64,000 nucleotides of DNA from Lentzea tibetensis (GTDB taxonomy: Bacteria > Actinomycetota > Actinomycetes > Mycobacteriales > Pseudonocardiaceae): the NCBI RefSeq assembly GCF_007845675.1, contig NZ_VOBR01000021.1, positions 89,672-153,671 on the forward strand, written 5' to 3'. Positions 48,933 to 58,293 of the stretch are shown piece after piece. Every line of letters starts with the position of its first letter. The first letter of the stretch is position 1. Under the pieces are notes generated by a model. That model ran no database searches, was not told where the DNA came from, and saw nothing but the letters and a program-made list of their open reading frames with translations. Both the position numbers and the translations under genes were made by a program.

Positions 48933-50251
48933 AGCGAGATCAGTCCTTCGCGCGGGTCGCGTGGGGTCAGCGGGTCCAGCGGCCACCCGACGGCGACCGC
49001 GCCCAGGGGTTCCCACGCTGGTGGAAGATCGAGCACCGAGCGCACCACGTCGGCGCAGAAGATCGTCGACGACACCCAGCACGAGCCGAGGCCCTCGGCG
49101 GCCAGTGCCACCAGCAAGCCTTGCACGGCGGCGCCACCGGCGACGGTGAACATCGTGTGTTCGGCCGCGGCACGCCGTGCGTCCGGGTAGGAGTGCGCAC
49201 CATCGCGCACCAGGAACGGCACCACGATCTCCGGGGCCTCCACGAGCAGGTCACCGCGGCGTACGCGGCGCGCGATCTGTTCGGGAGAGAAACCATCGGC
49301 GCGCAGGTCGGACTCCCACTGCGTGCGCATCGCGGAGAGCAGCGCGGAACGTCGTTCACGCACGTGCACGAACCGCAACGGAGACGTGTGGTGCGGCGCC
49401 GGAGCGGTCAGAGCCGCCCCCACCGCACGCCGCAGGGCATCGAGGGGCACTGGTGAAGAAGAGAAGTACCGGACGGACCGCCGCATCAGAACGGCCTCAG
49501 CGCGGCCCTGAGCCAGCGCCTCCTCGGTCCCCAGCCGAAACAGGTCCTCGTGCACCGGACGCGTCAGATCGCGCGCACAGGAGCCGTCGTCCTCGATCGG
49601 GAACCCGCGCAGGACCGCCACCGGTACCGCGCCGAGCTTGCCCTTGACCAGGTCGGCGGCGGCCGCGATCTCGTCCGCGATCGCGATCGACGTCACGAAC
49701 AGCTCGTTGCCCTGGCCGTCGACGGCACCCGCGTAGTTGTGCAGCACCCGCAGCCCGGCTGACCCGATCGCGGCGTCGGTCTGGCCCATCCGCCACGCGC
49801 GGCCCATCGTGTCGGTGATCACGACCGCCACGGACACGCCCAGCAGGGTGAGCAGCGCCGAACGCAAAGCCGAAGCGGAGGCGTCCGGGTCAACGGGCAG
49901 CAGCGCGATCTCGTCACCTGCGACGTTCGACGCGTCGACGCCGGACGCGGCCTGCACGATGCCCAGCTTGTTCTCGGTGATCAGCGTGCGCATCTTGCGC
50001 GCGATCACCCGAACGGCCTCGGCCTCGACGTGCGCGCGCCGGATCTCGTCGCGTTCGTCGGGGTCGGCGGGCACGCGGACCAGCCTGCCCTCCACTTTGG
50101 ACACGATCTTGGACGTCACGACCACCACGTCGCCGTCGCGCAGCCACGGCGCGCAGGCGGCGATGGCACCGGCGAGGTCGTCACCTGGGCGGAACTCGGG
50201 CAGGCCGGGGACCGGCAGCAGCTCCAAGCCGGCCGCGGCGTGATCAGTCAA
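48929..50251 (-). CDS. fbiB: Coenzyme F420:L-glutamate ligase, bifunctional with FMN-dependent reductase domain
   Basis: 440 residues, close to mycobacterial FbiB. Residues 1-245 form the CofE-type ligase ([45 protein letters not shown]). Residues about 250-440 form a nitroreductase-like FMN domain ([41 protein letters not shown]). It adds the glutamate tail and reduces dehydro-F420-0 to F420-0 in the actinobacterial pathway. The start overlaps fbiA by 8 bases; the NUDIX gene overlaps its stop. Confidence 0.96.
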   Translation of the reverse strand: MTDHAAAGLELLPVPGLPEFRPGDDLAGAIAACAPWLRDGDVVVVTSKIVSKVEGRLVRVPADPDERDEIRRAHVEAEAVRVIARKMRTLITENKLGIVQAASGVDASNVAGDEIALLPVDPDASASALRSALLTLLGVSVAVVITDTMGRAWRMGQTDAAIGSAGLRVLHNYAGAVDGQGNELFVTSIAIADEIAAAADLVKGKLGAVPVAVLRGFPIEDDGSCARDLTRPVHEDLFRLGTEEALAQGRAEAVLMRRSVRYFSSSPVPLDALRRAVGAALTAPAPHHTSPLRFVHVRERRSALLSAMRTQWESDLRADGFSPEQIARRVRRGDLLVEAPEIVVPFLVRDGAHSYPDARRAAAEHTMFTVAGGAAVQGLLVALAAEGLGSCWVSSTIFCADVVRSVLDLPPAWEPLGAVAVGWPLDPLTPRDPREGLISL

Positions 50252-51212
50252 CGCCCACTCCCGCGAGATCGAGTGCGATCCGGGCCATCTCGGCCGTCGC
50301 GTCCACTGAGGACATCAGCAGCGGCACCGCGCGCACCGCCACTCCTGGCACGTCAGCGCGGTCACCGGTCTGCACGAGCCAGCCGTCGAGGATGCCCGAG
50401 TCCGAGCACTGCCGCGACCCGTAGTGCCGTCCGACGGCCTCGGCGGACGTCTCGACGCCGATCGCGTCCAGGCAGGCGTCCGCCATGCCGCGCAACGGTT
50501 TCCCGCCAACGATTGGCGACAGGCCGACCACGCCTGCCTCGGTCTTGCGCAGCGCGTCCCGCACACCGGGCACGTTCAGGATCGTTCCGACCGACACGAC
50601 CGGGTTCGACGGCGCCAGCAGCACCGCGTCCGCGGAGGTGATCGCGTCCACCACGCCCGGACCAGCGGTGGCCTGCTCGGCACCGATGGACGCGAACGAC
50701 CGGGCGGGCAGCTGCGCCTTGTGCCGCACCCACCACTCCTGGAAATGGATCGCCTTCTCCGCGCCGTCGGCGTCTTCGACGACCACGTGGGTCTCCACCC
50801 GGTCGTCGGACATCGGCAGCAGTCGCACACCGGGCTGCCAGCGGTCGCACAGCGCCTCGGTCACCGCGGACAGCGGGTACCCGGCGCGCAGCATGCGCGT
50901 GCGGATCAGGTGCGTCGCGGTGTCCCGGTCGCCGAGCCCGAACCAGTCCGGGTCGGCGCCGTACGCGGCCAGCTCCTCCTTGACCGTCCAGGACTCGCCG
51001 GAACGGCCCCAGCCCCGCTCGGTGTCGATGCCGCCACCGAGCGTGTACATGCAGGTGTCGAGGTCCGGGCAGATCCGCAGGCCGTGCATCCACACGTCGT
51101 CACCGGTGTTCACCACCGCGGTGATCTCGTGCTCCGCTCCTGGTAGCAAGGCCTTGAGCCCCACCAGGAACCGTGCACCGCCAACTCCGCCGACCAGTAC
51201 GACAACCTTCAC
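50244..51212 (-). CDS. fbiA: Phosphoenolpyruvyl/2-phospholactate transferase of F420 synthesis
   Basis: 322 residues from GTG 51212; an ATG at 51230 would add six. CofD fold: [17 protein letters not shown] at the start, [19 protein letters not shown] (substrate and metal site), and [14 protein letters not shown]. It transfers the lactyl/enolpyruvyl-phosphate moiety to Fo, giving (dehydro)F420-0, which FbiB then finishes. F420 serves many reductases in actinomycetes. fbiA-fbiB order and the whiB gene upstream are the same as in M. tuberculosis. Confidence 0.96.
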   Translation of the reverse strand: MKVVVLVGGVGGARFLVGLKALLPGAEHEITAVVNTGDDVWMHGLRICPDLDTCMYTLGGGIDTERGWGRSGESWTVKEELAAYGADPDWFGLGDRDTATHLIRTRMLRAGYPLSAVTEALCDRWQPGVRLLPMSDDRVETHVVVEDADGAEKAIHFQEWWVRHKAQLPARSFASIGAEQATAGPGVVDAITSADAVLLAPSNPVVSVGTILNVPGVRDALRKTEAGVVGLSPIVGGKPLRGMADACLDAIGVETSAEAVGRHYGSRQCSDSGILDGWLVQTGDRADVPGVAVRAVPLLMSSVDATAEMARIALDLAGVGVD

Positions 51213-51236
51213 GGCGGGCCATGCTTCCACATGGCC

Positions 51237-51989
51237 TCACAGCCAGAACAAGAAGTTCTCCATACCCGACGCCGCGGAGCTCCGGTCGCCGCCGAGCATC
51301 TCGAAGACGTTGTAGGCGAACCCGAAGAACAGCCGGTTGATCGCCGGGAACCCGATCAGCACCGCGAACAGGATCAGCGGCGCCCACGGCCGTGCTTTGG
51401 CCCCGAACTGCTGCGCCTGGTACGACATGAACGGCTCCAGCACGCCCCAGCCGTCCAGGCCGGGGATCGGCAGGATGTTCAGCACGAACGCGATGATCTG
51501 CAGCGCCGCCATGTACGACAGCGCGGCGCCGAGCGCCCACGGAGGGTTGAAGATCGCGACGGCCGCGATGAGCACTCCGCCGAGGATCAGGTTCGAGATC
51601 GGGCCCGCGAGCGACACCAGCGACTCGACCTTCTTCGACCGCAGGGCGTGGTGGTTGATCCACACAGCGCCACCCGGCAGTGGGATTCCGCCGAACGCGA
51701 GCAGCACCAGCGGCAGCACGATGCTCAGCACCGGATCGGTGTAACGGCGGATGTCGAGCGTCAGATAACCCTTCGCCCGGACCGAGTGGTCACCACCCTT
51801 GTAGGCGACTGCGGCGTGGCCGAACTCGTGCAGGCACAAGGAAACCGCCCACCCGCCGAGCACGAAGAGGACGGTTCCGCCGATCCTCGCCGCGCTGGTG
51901 TCGACCAGGGTCAGGACGGCTCCGGCGATGGTCGCCACGAGCAAGCCGATGAACAGTGGACTGGGGCGCACCGCTGATCGCTTCACCAC
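51237..51989 (-). CDS. Site-2 protease family (M50) membrane metalloprotease
   Basis: 250 residues, GTG start. The zinc motif HEFGH (residues 54-58) lies in the second membrane helix, and NILPIPGLDGW supplies the third ligand Asp, so activity is expected. About six helices and no PDZ domain. The short form resembles rhomboid-like Rip3-type or CBS-less S2P proteins; substrate unknown. It ends 24 bases before the fbiA start and may be co-transcribed with it. Confidence 0.9.
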   Translation of the reverse strand: MVKRSAVRPSPLFIGLLVATIAGAVLTLVDTSAARIGGTVLFVLGGWAVSLCLHEFGHAAVAYKGGDHSVRAKGYLTLDIRRYTDPVLSIVLPLVLLAFGGIPLPGGAVWINHHALRSKKVESLVSLAGPISNLILGGVLIAAVAIFNPPWALGAALSYMAALQIIAFVLNILPIPGLDGWGVLEPFMSYQAQQFGAKARPWAPLILFAVLIGFPAINRLFFGFAYNVFEMLGGDRSSAASGMENFLFWL

Positions 51990-52120
51990 ATCAGTGTGGC
52001 GTGTCCTCTGTGCTCGTGGGCCGTTCGGGGCCGACTTGCGCGGGCATGAGCACTGACGGTAGGAGGAGTCAAGGTTTTTGCGGCCATCCGCGCGAATATC
52101 CCCCGACGTGTGGACTCCGC

Positions 52121-52149
52121 TTGACCCTTTGCTGTGACGCAGGTGTAAT
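52121..52149 (+). promoter_or_regulatory. Promoter of the whiB gene
   Basis: TTGACC, 17 bases, TGTAAT: close to the housekeeping consensus. It predicts a leader of about 75 bases before ATG 52232. The rest of the 242-base gap (51990-52231) holds no gene I can support. Confidence 0.65.
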
Positions 52150-52231
52150 CACATCGGTGTCATTCGTCGTTGTGGGAACGGCGACTGGCGTCCGCCAACC
52201 GGGGAGAGCGGAAGGCGAGGAGGCGGACGAA

Positions 52232-52531
52232 ATGCGTGAATTCGAAGAAGATCGCGTCGAGCAGGGGAGCACCCACGAGTTGGGTGAGCTCTACATGTTC
52301 GACCAGGGCGACGAGCAGGACTGGCAGGAACGGGCACTTTGCGCGCAGACCGACCCCGAGGCGTTCTTCCCCGAAAAGGGTGGATCGACCAGGGAGGCCA
52401 AGCGCATCTGCCTCGGCTGCGAGGTGCGCTCGGAGTGCCTGGAGTACGCGTTGCAGCACGACGAGCGCTTCGGCATCTGGGGCGGTCTCTCGGAGAGGGA
52501 GCGCCGCAAGCTGAAGAAGCGAGCCGTCTAG
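52232..52531 (+). CDS. WhiB family iron-sulfur regulator (WhiB2/WhmD type)
   Basis: 99 residues from ATG 52232 (AGGAGG 9 bases upstream). Four Cys for a 4Fe-4S cluster: ALCAQTDPEAFFPEKGG, then ICLGCEVRSEC (CxxCx5C); next the GIWGGLSERER turn and basic KLKKR for DNA or sigma contact. The acidic N-terminus (REFEEDRVEQG) is typical of WhiB2. Homologues control septation and sporulation. Its place next to fbiA and the zincin matches Rv3260c. Confidence 0.95.
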   Translation: MREFEEDRVEQGSTHELGELYMFDQGDEQDWQERALCAQTDPEAFFPEKGGSTREAKRICLGCEVRSECLEYALQHDERFGIWGGLSERERRKLKKRAV

Positions 52532-52562
52532 AAGCGTGATCTTCGTGCTCTAGCTTGAGGAC

Positions 52563-55500
52563 GTGACGAGTCCTCAACCGCGACTGCGGACCGCGCCGGT
52601 GCTGGCCATCGTGGTGTGCCACGACGGCGACGAGTGGCTCAGCACCGCGCTGTCCGCCTTGCGGCGTCAGCGAATTCGCCCACGCCACGTGCTGGCGGTG
52701 GACACCGGTTCGACGGACCGGACGGCGAAGATCCTGGCCGAGGCCGAAGATCTGGACGGCGTGCTGACCCTGCCGCGAGGCACGGGTTTCGGCACGGCGG
52801 TGCGGCACGCGGTCGAGCACGCCGTCGAGCGGTGGGGCGATCCCGGCAAGTGGATCTGGTTGCTCCACGACGACAGCGCGCCGGAACCTGATTGCCTGGC
52901 AACGTTGCTCACCGCAGCCGACGTGTCACCCTCGGCAGCCGTGCTCGGCCCGCTGTGCCTCGATTGGGTGGATCCCAGGCTCGTCGTCGAGGCCGGGATC
53001 TCCACGGACGCATCCGGTCATCGGCAGACCGGAATCGGTGGTCACGAGTTCGCAGGCAGCTTCCAGCAGTCGAGCGAGGTGCTCGCCGTGTCGTCGGCCG
53101 GATCGCTGATCCGGCGCGAGGTCTGGCACCAGCTGGGCGGCTACGACGAGGTCATGCCGCTGCTGCGCGACGACCTCGACTTCGGCTGGCGCGTCAACCG
53201 CGCCGGTCACCTGGTGCTGTGCGTCCCGGTCGCACGAATGAGGCACGCCCGTGCCGCTTCTCGCGGTCTGCGACGACTCGACGCCGCCGTAGCTCGACCA
53301 GGTCCATCCGTTCGAGGGGTTGACCGCGCGCACGGAATGCGCATTTTTCTGATCAACACCTCGTCGATTTCCTATTTGTTCGGCATCTTGCGACTCCCCG
53401 TGCTCGCGGTGTTGCGCGCGGTGGGTTTCTCGCTGCTGCGGAGATTCTCCGACGCGCACGCCGAGCTGGGCGCTTTGCGCTATCTGCTGAGCGGCCGCGC
53501 GAAGCTCGCGGCAGGCCGGCGCCGCCGCCGGGGATCGGCCGTTGTTCGTGGACTGTTCACCAGCAGGCTCACCCGCATTCGCAACGCCGTCCGCGCCGCG
53601 GCCGCGTTCCTGATCCGCCGCCGCGTCGAGGCCGACGCCGCGCTGGGCAGGCTGCCCGCGTCCGACGCGGGCACGTCGTGGCTCGAACCGTCCGAAGTGG
53701 ACAACGGACGTCCGGTCGTCGGACCGGCGGCACTCCCCGCGGGAGCGCTGCGCCGTCCGCGTTCGGCCGGACTGCGCCGCCCGCCGTCGGTCGTCCCGGT
53801 CGACGCGACGCTGCCCGGCACGGTTCTCCCGTCGCCGAAACCCCGCCCGTCGCCGATGCCGCGCGGCTCGCGTCCGGCGGAGGTCGTGTTCTACGAGGTC
53901 GACCAGGGCCGCGTGCTGCGCTCGTTGCTGCTGTCGCCACCGGTGCTGCTCGTCGCCGGGCTGAGCCTGGTGGCGTTGATCGCGAACTGGAGTCGGCTCG
54001 GCCTCTCGCTCGCCGGTGGCCGGCTGCTGCCCGTGCCGGACTTCGTGTCGACGTGGTCGGAGTACCTGGCGTCGTGGCACGCGGTGCAGGGCGGCACCGC
54101 CGCGCCCGCGCCCGCCGCGCTGGCCGTTCTCGGCATCGTGCCGGGCGGTCCGCAGTTCGCGGTGGCGCTGCTGCTGCTCGGCAACATCCCGCTCGCCGCG
54201 CTGGCCGCGTACATCGCGAGCCGCGGCATGCGGGTGCGGCGTTCGGTGCGCGCCGTGGTGTGCGCCGCGTACGGCCTGCTGCCGGTCGCGACGACGGCCG
54301 CGGGCGAGGGACGCCTGGACGTCGTCGTCGTGCACGTCGTGGGCCCGCTGGTGTTCGCGGGGACGGTGGCCGTGCTGCGCGCGGCCTCGTCGTCGGCGTG
54401 GCTGCCGATCGCGTCCGGGACCGCGCTGGGGATGGCCGTGCTGGGCGCGTTCTCGCCGCTCGCGCACATCGTCGCCCTCATCGGCGCACTGGTCGGGTTC
54501 GTCGCCGTCGCGGGCGGCGGACCTCGCCGCATCGCCGCGTTGTTCGCGGTCGTGCTGCTGCCGCTGGCGTTGCTGCTGCCGTGGCCCGCCGTGCTGTTGC
54601 AGCACCCCGAGATGGTCCTGTCGGGTGTGGGCGGCGTGTTCACCTCGCCGCCGCCGAACCTGATCGTGTGCTCGGTGTTCGCGGTGGCCGGTTTCGCGGC
54701 CGCGGTGCTGCGCCCGAACGCCGCGATGCTCCCCGGACTGGCCGTCGTGGTCCTGGCGATCGGCGCGCTGGCCGCGTGCGCCGCGGTCCAGGCGTGGCCG
54801 GGGACGCCGCTGGTCATGCTGGCGTGGGGCATCGTGTGGATCGTGCTGGCCGCGTGCCGCCGGGGTGTCACGCCGGGCCTCGCCGGACGCGTCCGGATCC
54901 GTCGCGCGGTCTCGCTGGTCGGCGTCGTGACGCTGCTGTGCCTGGCCGTGGCGGGCGTGCTCGACCTGCGCCAGGGCCCGGTCCGCGCGGACGGCGGCGT
55001 GCGCCTCCCGTCGACCGTCGAGCAGGAGGTCGCCCGCACCGGTCGCGCCGTGCTGATCCTGGGCGCCGTGACGCGGCAGGTCGGCGGCCGCACGCCCCGC
55101 TTCGGCGACGACGACCTCGTGCCGACCGCGTCGTCCATCTCGCGCCTGCGCCGCTGGCACGCCGAGCTGCTGGGCGGCTCGTCCGAGTCGGTGAAGGTCA
55201 CCCTCGCGCAGGCCGCCGCCTCCGGTGTCGGCTTCGTCGTGCTGCCCGACACCGCCGCTTCCGAACGCATGCGCGGCGCGGCGGGGACGTTGCTCGCCGA
55301 GGCGAACCGGACGTCCGACGGACGTCCGGTCCTGCGGTTGGTGCTCACCGCCGACAACGCCGTGCTGATCTCACCCGAGCTGGCTCGGCGGGCGCGGACC
55401 GGTGGCCAGCCGCCGGCCGAGGTGACCACGGCCGGGGTGGCGTCGGTCGAGACTCCGCTGCCGGACGTGGACGTGCGGGTGTCCGAGGGGCCGGAGGGAC

Positions 55501-55733
55501 GGCTGCTCGTGCTGGCGGCCGAGGACGAGCCGGGCTGGAAGATCGACGTGGATGGGCGTCAGGTGCCCGTGGTCCGCTCGTGGGGCCATCTCGTGGGGGT
55601 GCCGCTGCCCGCGACCGCCTCCGAGGTGCACGTCCGGATGTCCACGACCCTGCGCGACTTCCTCCTGCTCGCTCAGGCCGCGGCGGTGCTCTTCACGCTG
55701 TTGACCGCGATCCCGTCCCGCCGCCGAGTCTGA
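52563..55733 (+). CDS. Large GT2 glycosyltransferase fused to polytopic membrane domain
   Basis: 1056 residues, GTG start. Residues about 10-240 are a GT2 domain (LAIVVCHDGDEWL, AVDTGSTDRT, WLLHDDSAPEPD as the DxD site, LLRDDLDFGWRVN). Then a linker with two hydrophobic segments (ISYLFGILRLPVLAVLRAVGF) and basic, Pro-rich stretches to about 430, and about 10 membrane helices from 450 to 800. The last 230 residues are an external domain (GFVVLPDTAASERMRG, ending LLVLAAEDEPGWKIDVDG) and a final helix. Such proteins are found beside whiB2 in Pseudonocardiaceae-type genomes and are probably envelope glycan enzymes. Confidence 0.88.
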   Translation: MTSPQPRLRTAPVLAIVVCHDGDEWLSTALSALRRQRIRPRHVLAVDTGSTDRTAKILAEAEDLDGVLTLPRGTGFGTAVRHAVEHAVERWGDPGKWIWLLHDDSAPEPDCLATLLTAADVSPSAAVLGPLCLDWVDPRLVVEAGISTDASGHRQTGIGGHEFAGSFQQSSEVLAVSSAGSLIRREVWHQLGGYDEVMPLLRDDLDFGWRVNRAGHLVLCVPVARMRHARAASRGLRRLDAAVARPGPSVRGVDRAHGMRIFLINTSSISYLFGILRLPVLAVLRAVGFSLLRRFSDAHAELGALRYLLSGRAKLAAGRRRRRGSAVVRGLFTSRLTRIRNAVRAAAAFLIRRRVEADAALGRLPASDAGTSWLEPSEVDNGRPVVGPAALPAGALRRPRSAGLRRPPSVVPVDATLPGTVLPSPKPRPSPMPRGSRPAEVVFYEVDQGRVLRSLLLSPPVLLVAGLSLVALIANWSRLGLSLAGGRLLPVPDFVSTWSEYLASWHAVQGGTAAPAPAALAVLGIVPGGPQFAVALLLLGNIPLAALAAYIASRGMRVRRSVRAVVCAAYGLLPVATTAAGEGRLDVVVVHVVGPLVFAGTVAVLRAASSSAWLPIASGTALGMAVLGAFSPLAHIVALIGALVGFVAVAGGGPRRIAALFAVVLLPLALLLPWPAVLLQHPEMVLSGVGGVFTSPPPNLIVCSVFAVAGFAAAVLRPNAAMLPGLAVVVLAIGALAACAAVQAWPGTPLVMLAWGIVWIVLAACRRGVTPGLAGRVRIRRAVSLVGVVTLLCLAVAGVLDLRQGPVRADGGVRLPSTVEQEVARTGRAVLILGAVTRQVGGRTPRFGDDDLVPTASSISRLRRWHAELLGGSSESVKVTLAQAAASGVGFVVLPDTAASERMRGAAGTLLAEANRTSDGRPVLRLVLTADNAVLISPELARRARTGGQPPAEVTTAGVASVETPLPDVDVRVSEGPEGRLLVLAAEDEPGWKIDVDGRQVPVVRSWGHLVGVPLPATASEVHVRMSTTLRDFLLLAQAAAVLFTLLTAIPSRRRV

Positions 55734-55793
55734 AAGGGACCTGAAAGCCGCCGCTCTTACGTTCACGCCCCAAGGGGATCGGGGGGCGGTTTC

Positions 55794-56768
55794 GTGGCGT
55801 TGAGACTGGTGTTCTCCCACAAGGACCTGGCACGGGTCCGGCTCGCCCCGGCGTCCGATCCGTTGTGGGAGCTCACGTTGAGCGTCCACCGGCTGCACCG
55901 GCCGCGCTCGGCGAGGTCGTACGAGGACTGGACCGGCTGGGTGCGCACCATCGGCAGTTCACGAGCGCACGCCGCCGCGCGCGTGCTCGGCACCCTGATC
56001 CCGGTCCGCGGGTACTTCCCGGACTTCCTCACCCCGCCCGAGCACTTCGCCTCGATCGACGAGGGCATCGACATCGTCGTCCGGACGCCGCGCCGCAGGC
56101 TTCGGGAGGAGCTCGGCAGGCTGGACCGGTTGCCGCAGTGGGGACAGGGCCTGCGCGACGGCGCTCGCGCCCAGCTCGACGGCCTCGCCGCGGCGCTGCG
56201 GACCTATCACGACGTGCTGATCGGACCGCACTGGAACCGGATCGGGCAGCGGCTGGACGCCGATCGGAACGCCAGGGTCGCGCAGCTGCTCGCCGGTGGG
56301 ACCGAACGGATGCTGTCCGGCTTCGGACCGCTCATGCGGTGGCGGGCGCCGGTGCTGGAGGTCGACTACCCGGTGCACCGGGAGGTGCACCTCGGCGGCC
56401 GCGGCCTGCTGCTCGTCCCGTCGTTCTTCTGCCACCTGACCCCGGTGAGCCTGGCGGACGACGACCTGCCGCCCGTGCTGGTCTACCCGGTCGATCCCGA
56501 CCCGGACTGGATGCGGTTCCCGGACCAGGACCGGCACCTCGAGGCACTGCTCGGCCGGACCAGGGCCGCGGTGTTGCGTTCCGCCGCCTACGGCAGTTCC
56601 ACGAGCCAGATCGCCCGCAGGTTGCGGGTGTCGCCCGCGTCGGTCAGCGAGCACGTCGGCGTGCTGCGGGACTCGGGCCTGCTGGCCTCCCGCCGCCAGG
56701 GGCGCTCGGTCCTGCACTGCCCGACCAGACTGGGATCAGGCCTGGTCAGGGGATGTCTCGACGCATGA
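55794..56768 (+). CDS. DUF5937 regulator with C-terminal ArsR-type HTH
   Basis: 324 residues, GTG start. The N-terminal 240 residues match the DUF5937 ligand-type domain (LRLVFSHKDLARVRLAPASDPLWE, VRGYFPDFLTPP). The C-terminus is a winged HTH: YGSSTSQIARRLRVSPASVSEHV, then LRDSGLLASRRQGRSVLH. HTH placement at the C-terminus is characteristic of this actinobacterial family. Target genes are unknown; the secreted protein downstream is a candidate. Confidence 0.88.
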   Translation: MALRLVFSHKDLARVRLAPASDPLWELTLSVHRLHRPRSARSYEDWTGWVRTIGSSRAHAAARVLGTLIPVRGYFPDFLTPPEHFASIDEGIDIVVRTPRRRLREELGRLDRLPQWGQGLRDGARAQLDGLAAALRTYHDVLIGPHWNRIGQRLDADRNARVAQLLAGGTERMLSGFGPLMRWRAPVLEVDYPVHREVHLGGRGLLLVPSFFCHLTPVSLADDDLPPVLVYPVDPDPDWMRFPDQDRHLEALLGRTRAAVLRSAAYGSSTSQIARRLRVSPASVSEHVGVLRDSGLLASRRQGRSVLHCPTRLGSGLVRGCLDA

Positions 56769-56780
56769 CGTGGGACCTCG

Positions 56781-56798
56781 ATTCGGCACCGGCCGAAT
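56781..56798. promoter_or_regulatory. Inverted repeat between DUF5937 regulator and secreted protein gene
   Basis: ATTCGGC-ACCG-GCCGAAT, 7-bp arms, 13 bases after the regulator's stop. It is either that gene's terminator or the operator of the next gene. Confidence 0.45.
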
Positions 56799-56870
56799 GG
56801 TGTCGTCGCGGCCACCCGGCCTGGCGAGACTCGGGCACGTCGAGTTCGTTCGTCTCCAGGGGGAGATCAA

Positions 56871-57278
56871 ATGACACGAATGCTGGCTGTCCTCATCGCG
56901 TTCTGCGCACTGTTCACGACGCCGTCGATCGCATCGGCGGCGGCACCGGAGCAGTCGGTCGGCGCGCTGGCCGAGCTCTCGTTCTACTGCGCGGGTGCCG
57001 ACACCGAAACGGTGTGCGACCCGGCGCCCATCTACACGATCGGCTACGTCGACATCTACGTGCGGATCGACAACCACGCGGCCGGTGGCGAGCGCTGCCG
57101 GCTGTTCATCAACGGCCGGGGTCACACGCCGTGGGTCTACATCAACGCCGGTGACGGCGGGCGCAAGTACCTGGCGCAGAACGTCCCGGACAACACCGGC
57201 TTCAACGTCCGGTGCCAGCGGCGCGCGGCCGCTGGCGACGCGGGTATCGGCGGCTGGGTCGGCGTCACGCCCGGCTGA
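56871..57278 (+). CDS. Small secreted protein of unknown function
   Basis: 135 residues, ATG start, GGGGGAG upstream. A Sec signal peptide (RMLAVLIAFCALFTTPSIASA) with cleavage near SAAA, then a mature domain of about 110 residues with four Cys (FYCAGAD, TVCDP, ERCRLF, VRCQ), likely two disulphides, and beta-rich sequence (VDIYVRIDNHAAGG). I recognise no family. Its expression may be set by the regulator upstream. A strong bidirectional terminator follows. Confidence 0.72.
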   Translation: MTRMLAVLIAFCALFTTPSIASAAAPEQSVGALAELSFYCAGADTETVCDPAPIYTIGYVDIYVRIDNHAAGGERCRLFINGRGHTPWVYINAGDGGRKYLAQNVPDNTGFNVRCQRRAAAGDAGIGGWVGVTPG

Positions 57279-57295
57279 CCGAGCTCCACGAACGG

Positions 57296-57328
57296 GATCC
57301 CCTTGTCGCGCTCCGCGGCAAGGGGATC
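57296..57328. terminator. Bidirectional hairpin terminator
   Basis: GATCCCCTTG, 13-base loop, CAAGGGGATC: perfect 10-bp stem between convergent genes (secreted protein and zincin-like protein), serving both. Confidence 0.82.
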
Positions 57329-57338
57329 TTCGGGATCT

Positions 57339-57782
57339 TCAGCCTTCGTCGACCACGTCCGGGTCGAGGCCCAGGTAGTTGGCGATCTGCTCGACCAGCA
57401 CGTCGTGCACCAGGTCGGACAGGTCCGCGCCGTCCTTGGCGCGCGCTTCGAGCGGCCGCCGGTAGAGCACGATCCGCGCCCGGTTGTCCGTGCCCGCGGG
57501 CAGCAGCCGGGCGAGTGGCACGTTGCCGTCCTCGACGACCCCGTCCTCACCCTCGACCTGCACGTCAGGCACGTCGTCGACGGCCACGTCGAGCTGCGTG
57601 AGCTCGGTGCGCCACCGCGCCTCGATCGGCTCGAGCGCTTCGATCACCAACGCGTCGAACCGCTCGGCCCGCGAACGGGCGGCGGGCAGCGTCGCGGGGT
57701 ACAGCGGCCCGCGCAGCCCTCGACCGTGCCGGTCGCGGTTGCGTCGCCGAGACGACCCTTGTCGCCGAGATCCCCGAGCCAT
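57339..57782 (-). CDS. Metallopeptidase-family (zincin-like) protein with degenerate HExxH
   Basis: 147 residues from ATG 57782. An Arg-rich N-terminus (RGSRRQGSSRRRNRDRHGRG) precedes a compact domain: RFDALVIEALEPIEARW, RIVLYRRPLEARA, and LVHDVLVEQIANYLGLDP. This is where typical family members have HExxH; here H126-D127 and a distant E131-Q132 replace it, so zinc catalysis is doubtful. This degenerate form is normal for actinobacterial members, and the location beside DUF3499 and whiB2 matches Rv3259. Function unknown. Confidence 0.85.
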   Translation of the reverse strand: MARGSRRQGSSRRRNRDRHGRGLRGPLYPATLPAARSRAERFDALVIEALEPIEARWRTELTQLDVAVDDVPDVQVEGEDGVVEDGNVPLARLLPAGTDNRARIVLYRRPLEARAKDGADLSDLVHDVLVEQIANYLGLDPDVVDEG

Positions 57783-57873
57783 CACCACATCTAGAAGCCT
57801 AGTCGGCGCGTCTGACAAGCAAACACAGCGTGGCTCACACACGCTCCCGGTCCGACGCGCTATCGTCCCCCGC

Positions 57874-58227
57874 GTGCGGAGCGTGAGACGGTGCTCGCGA
57901 ACCGGGTGTGCTAACCCGGCTGTCGCCACGCTCACCTACGCCTACGCGGAGTCCACCGCGGTCGTGGGGCCGCTCGCCACGTACTCGGAACCGCACAGCT
58001 ACGACCTGTGCGAGGAGCACGCGGTCCGGCTCACCGCGCCACGCGGATGGGACGTCGTGCGGCACCAGGGTGAGTTCGCGGCCCCAGAGCCGACGGTCGA
58101 CGACCTGACGGCGCTGGCCGAGGCAGTGCGGGAAGCGGGGCGTGCCGACCGGCCGGTCGAGCTGCCCGAGATCAGCACGTCCAGGCGCGGTCACCTGCGG
58201 GTTCTGCCGGATCCGCACGAGGACTGA
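57874..58227 (+). CDS. DUF3499 family protein
   Basis: 117 residues from GTG 57874 (GTG 57883 is an alternative). A zinc-ribbon-like pattern: RRCSRTGCANPAVATLTY followed by YDLCEEHAVRL, giving C-x4-C...C-x2-H. The C-terminus is charged. DUF3499 is a conserved actinobacterial family found between the zincin and phosphomannomutase genes (Rv3258c). Biochemical role unknown. Confidence 0.88.
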   Translation: MRSVRRCSRTGCANPAVATLTYAYAESTAVVGPLATYSEPHSYDLCEEHAVRLTAPRGWDVVRHQGEFAAPEPTVDDLTALAEAVREAGRADRPVELPEISTSRRGHLRVLPDPHED

Positions 58228-58293
58228 GCGACCACACGCAGCACTGATGCTCGCGCCGGTAGGCTGCCTCCCCAGTAGTCGTCAAGAGGGAGA

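Noticed and set aside
52047-52231. In-frame ATG extending the WhiB protein by about 62 residues
   Set aside because: The extension spans the TTGACC-TGTAAT promoter, and ATG 52232 has an AGGAGG site and a normal WhiB2 length.
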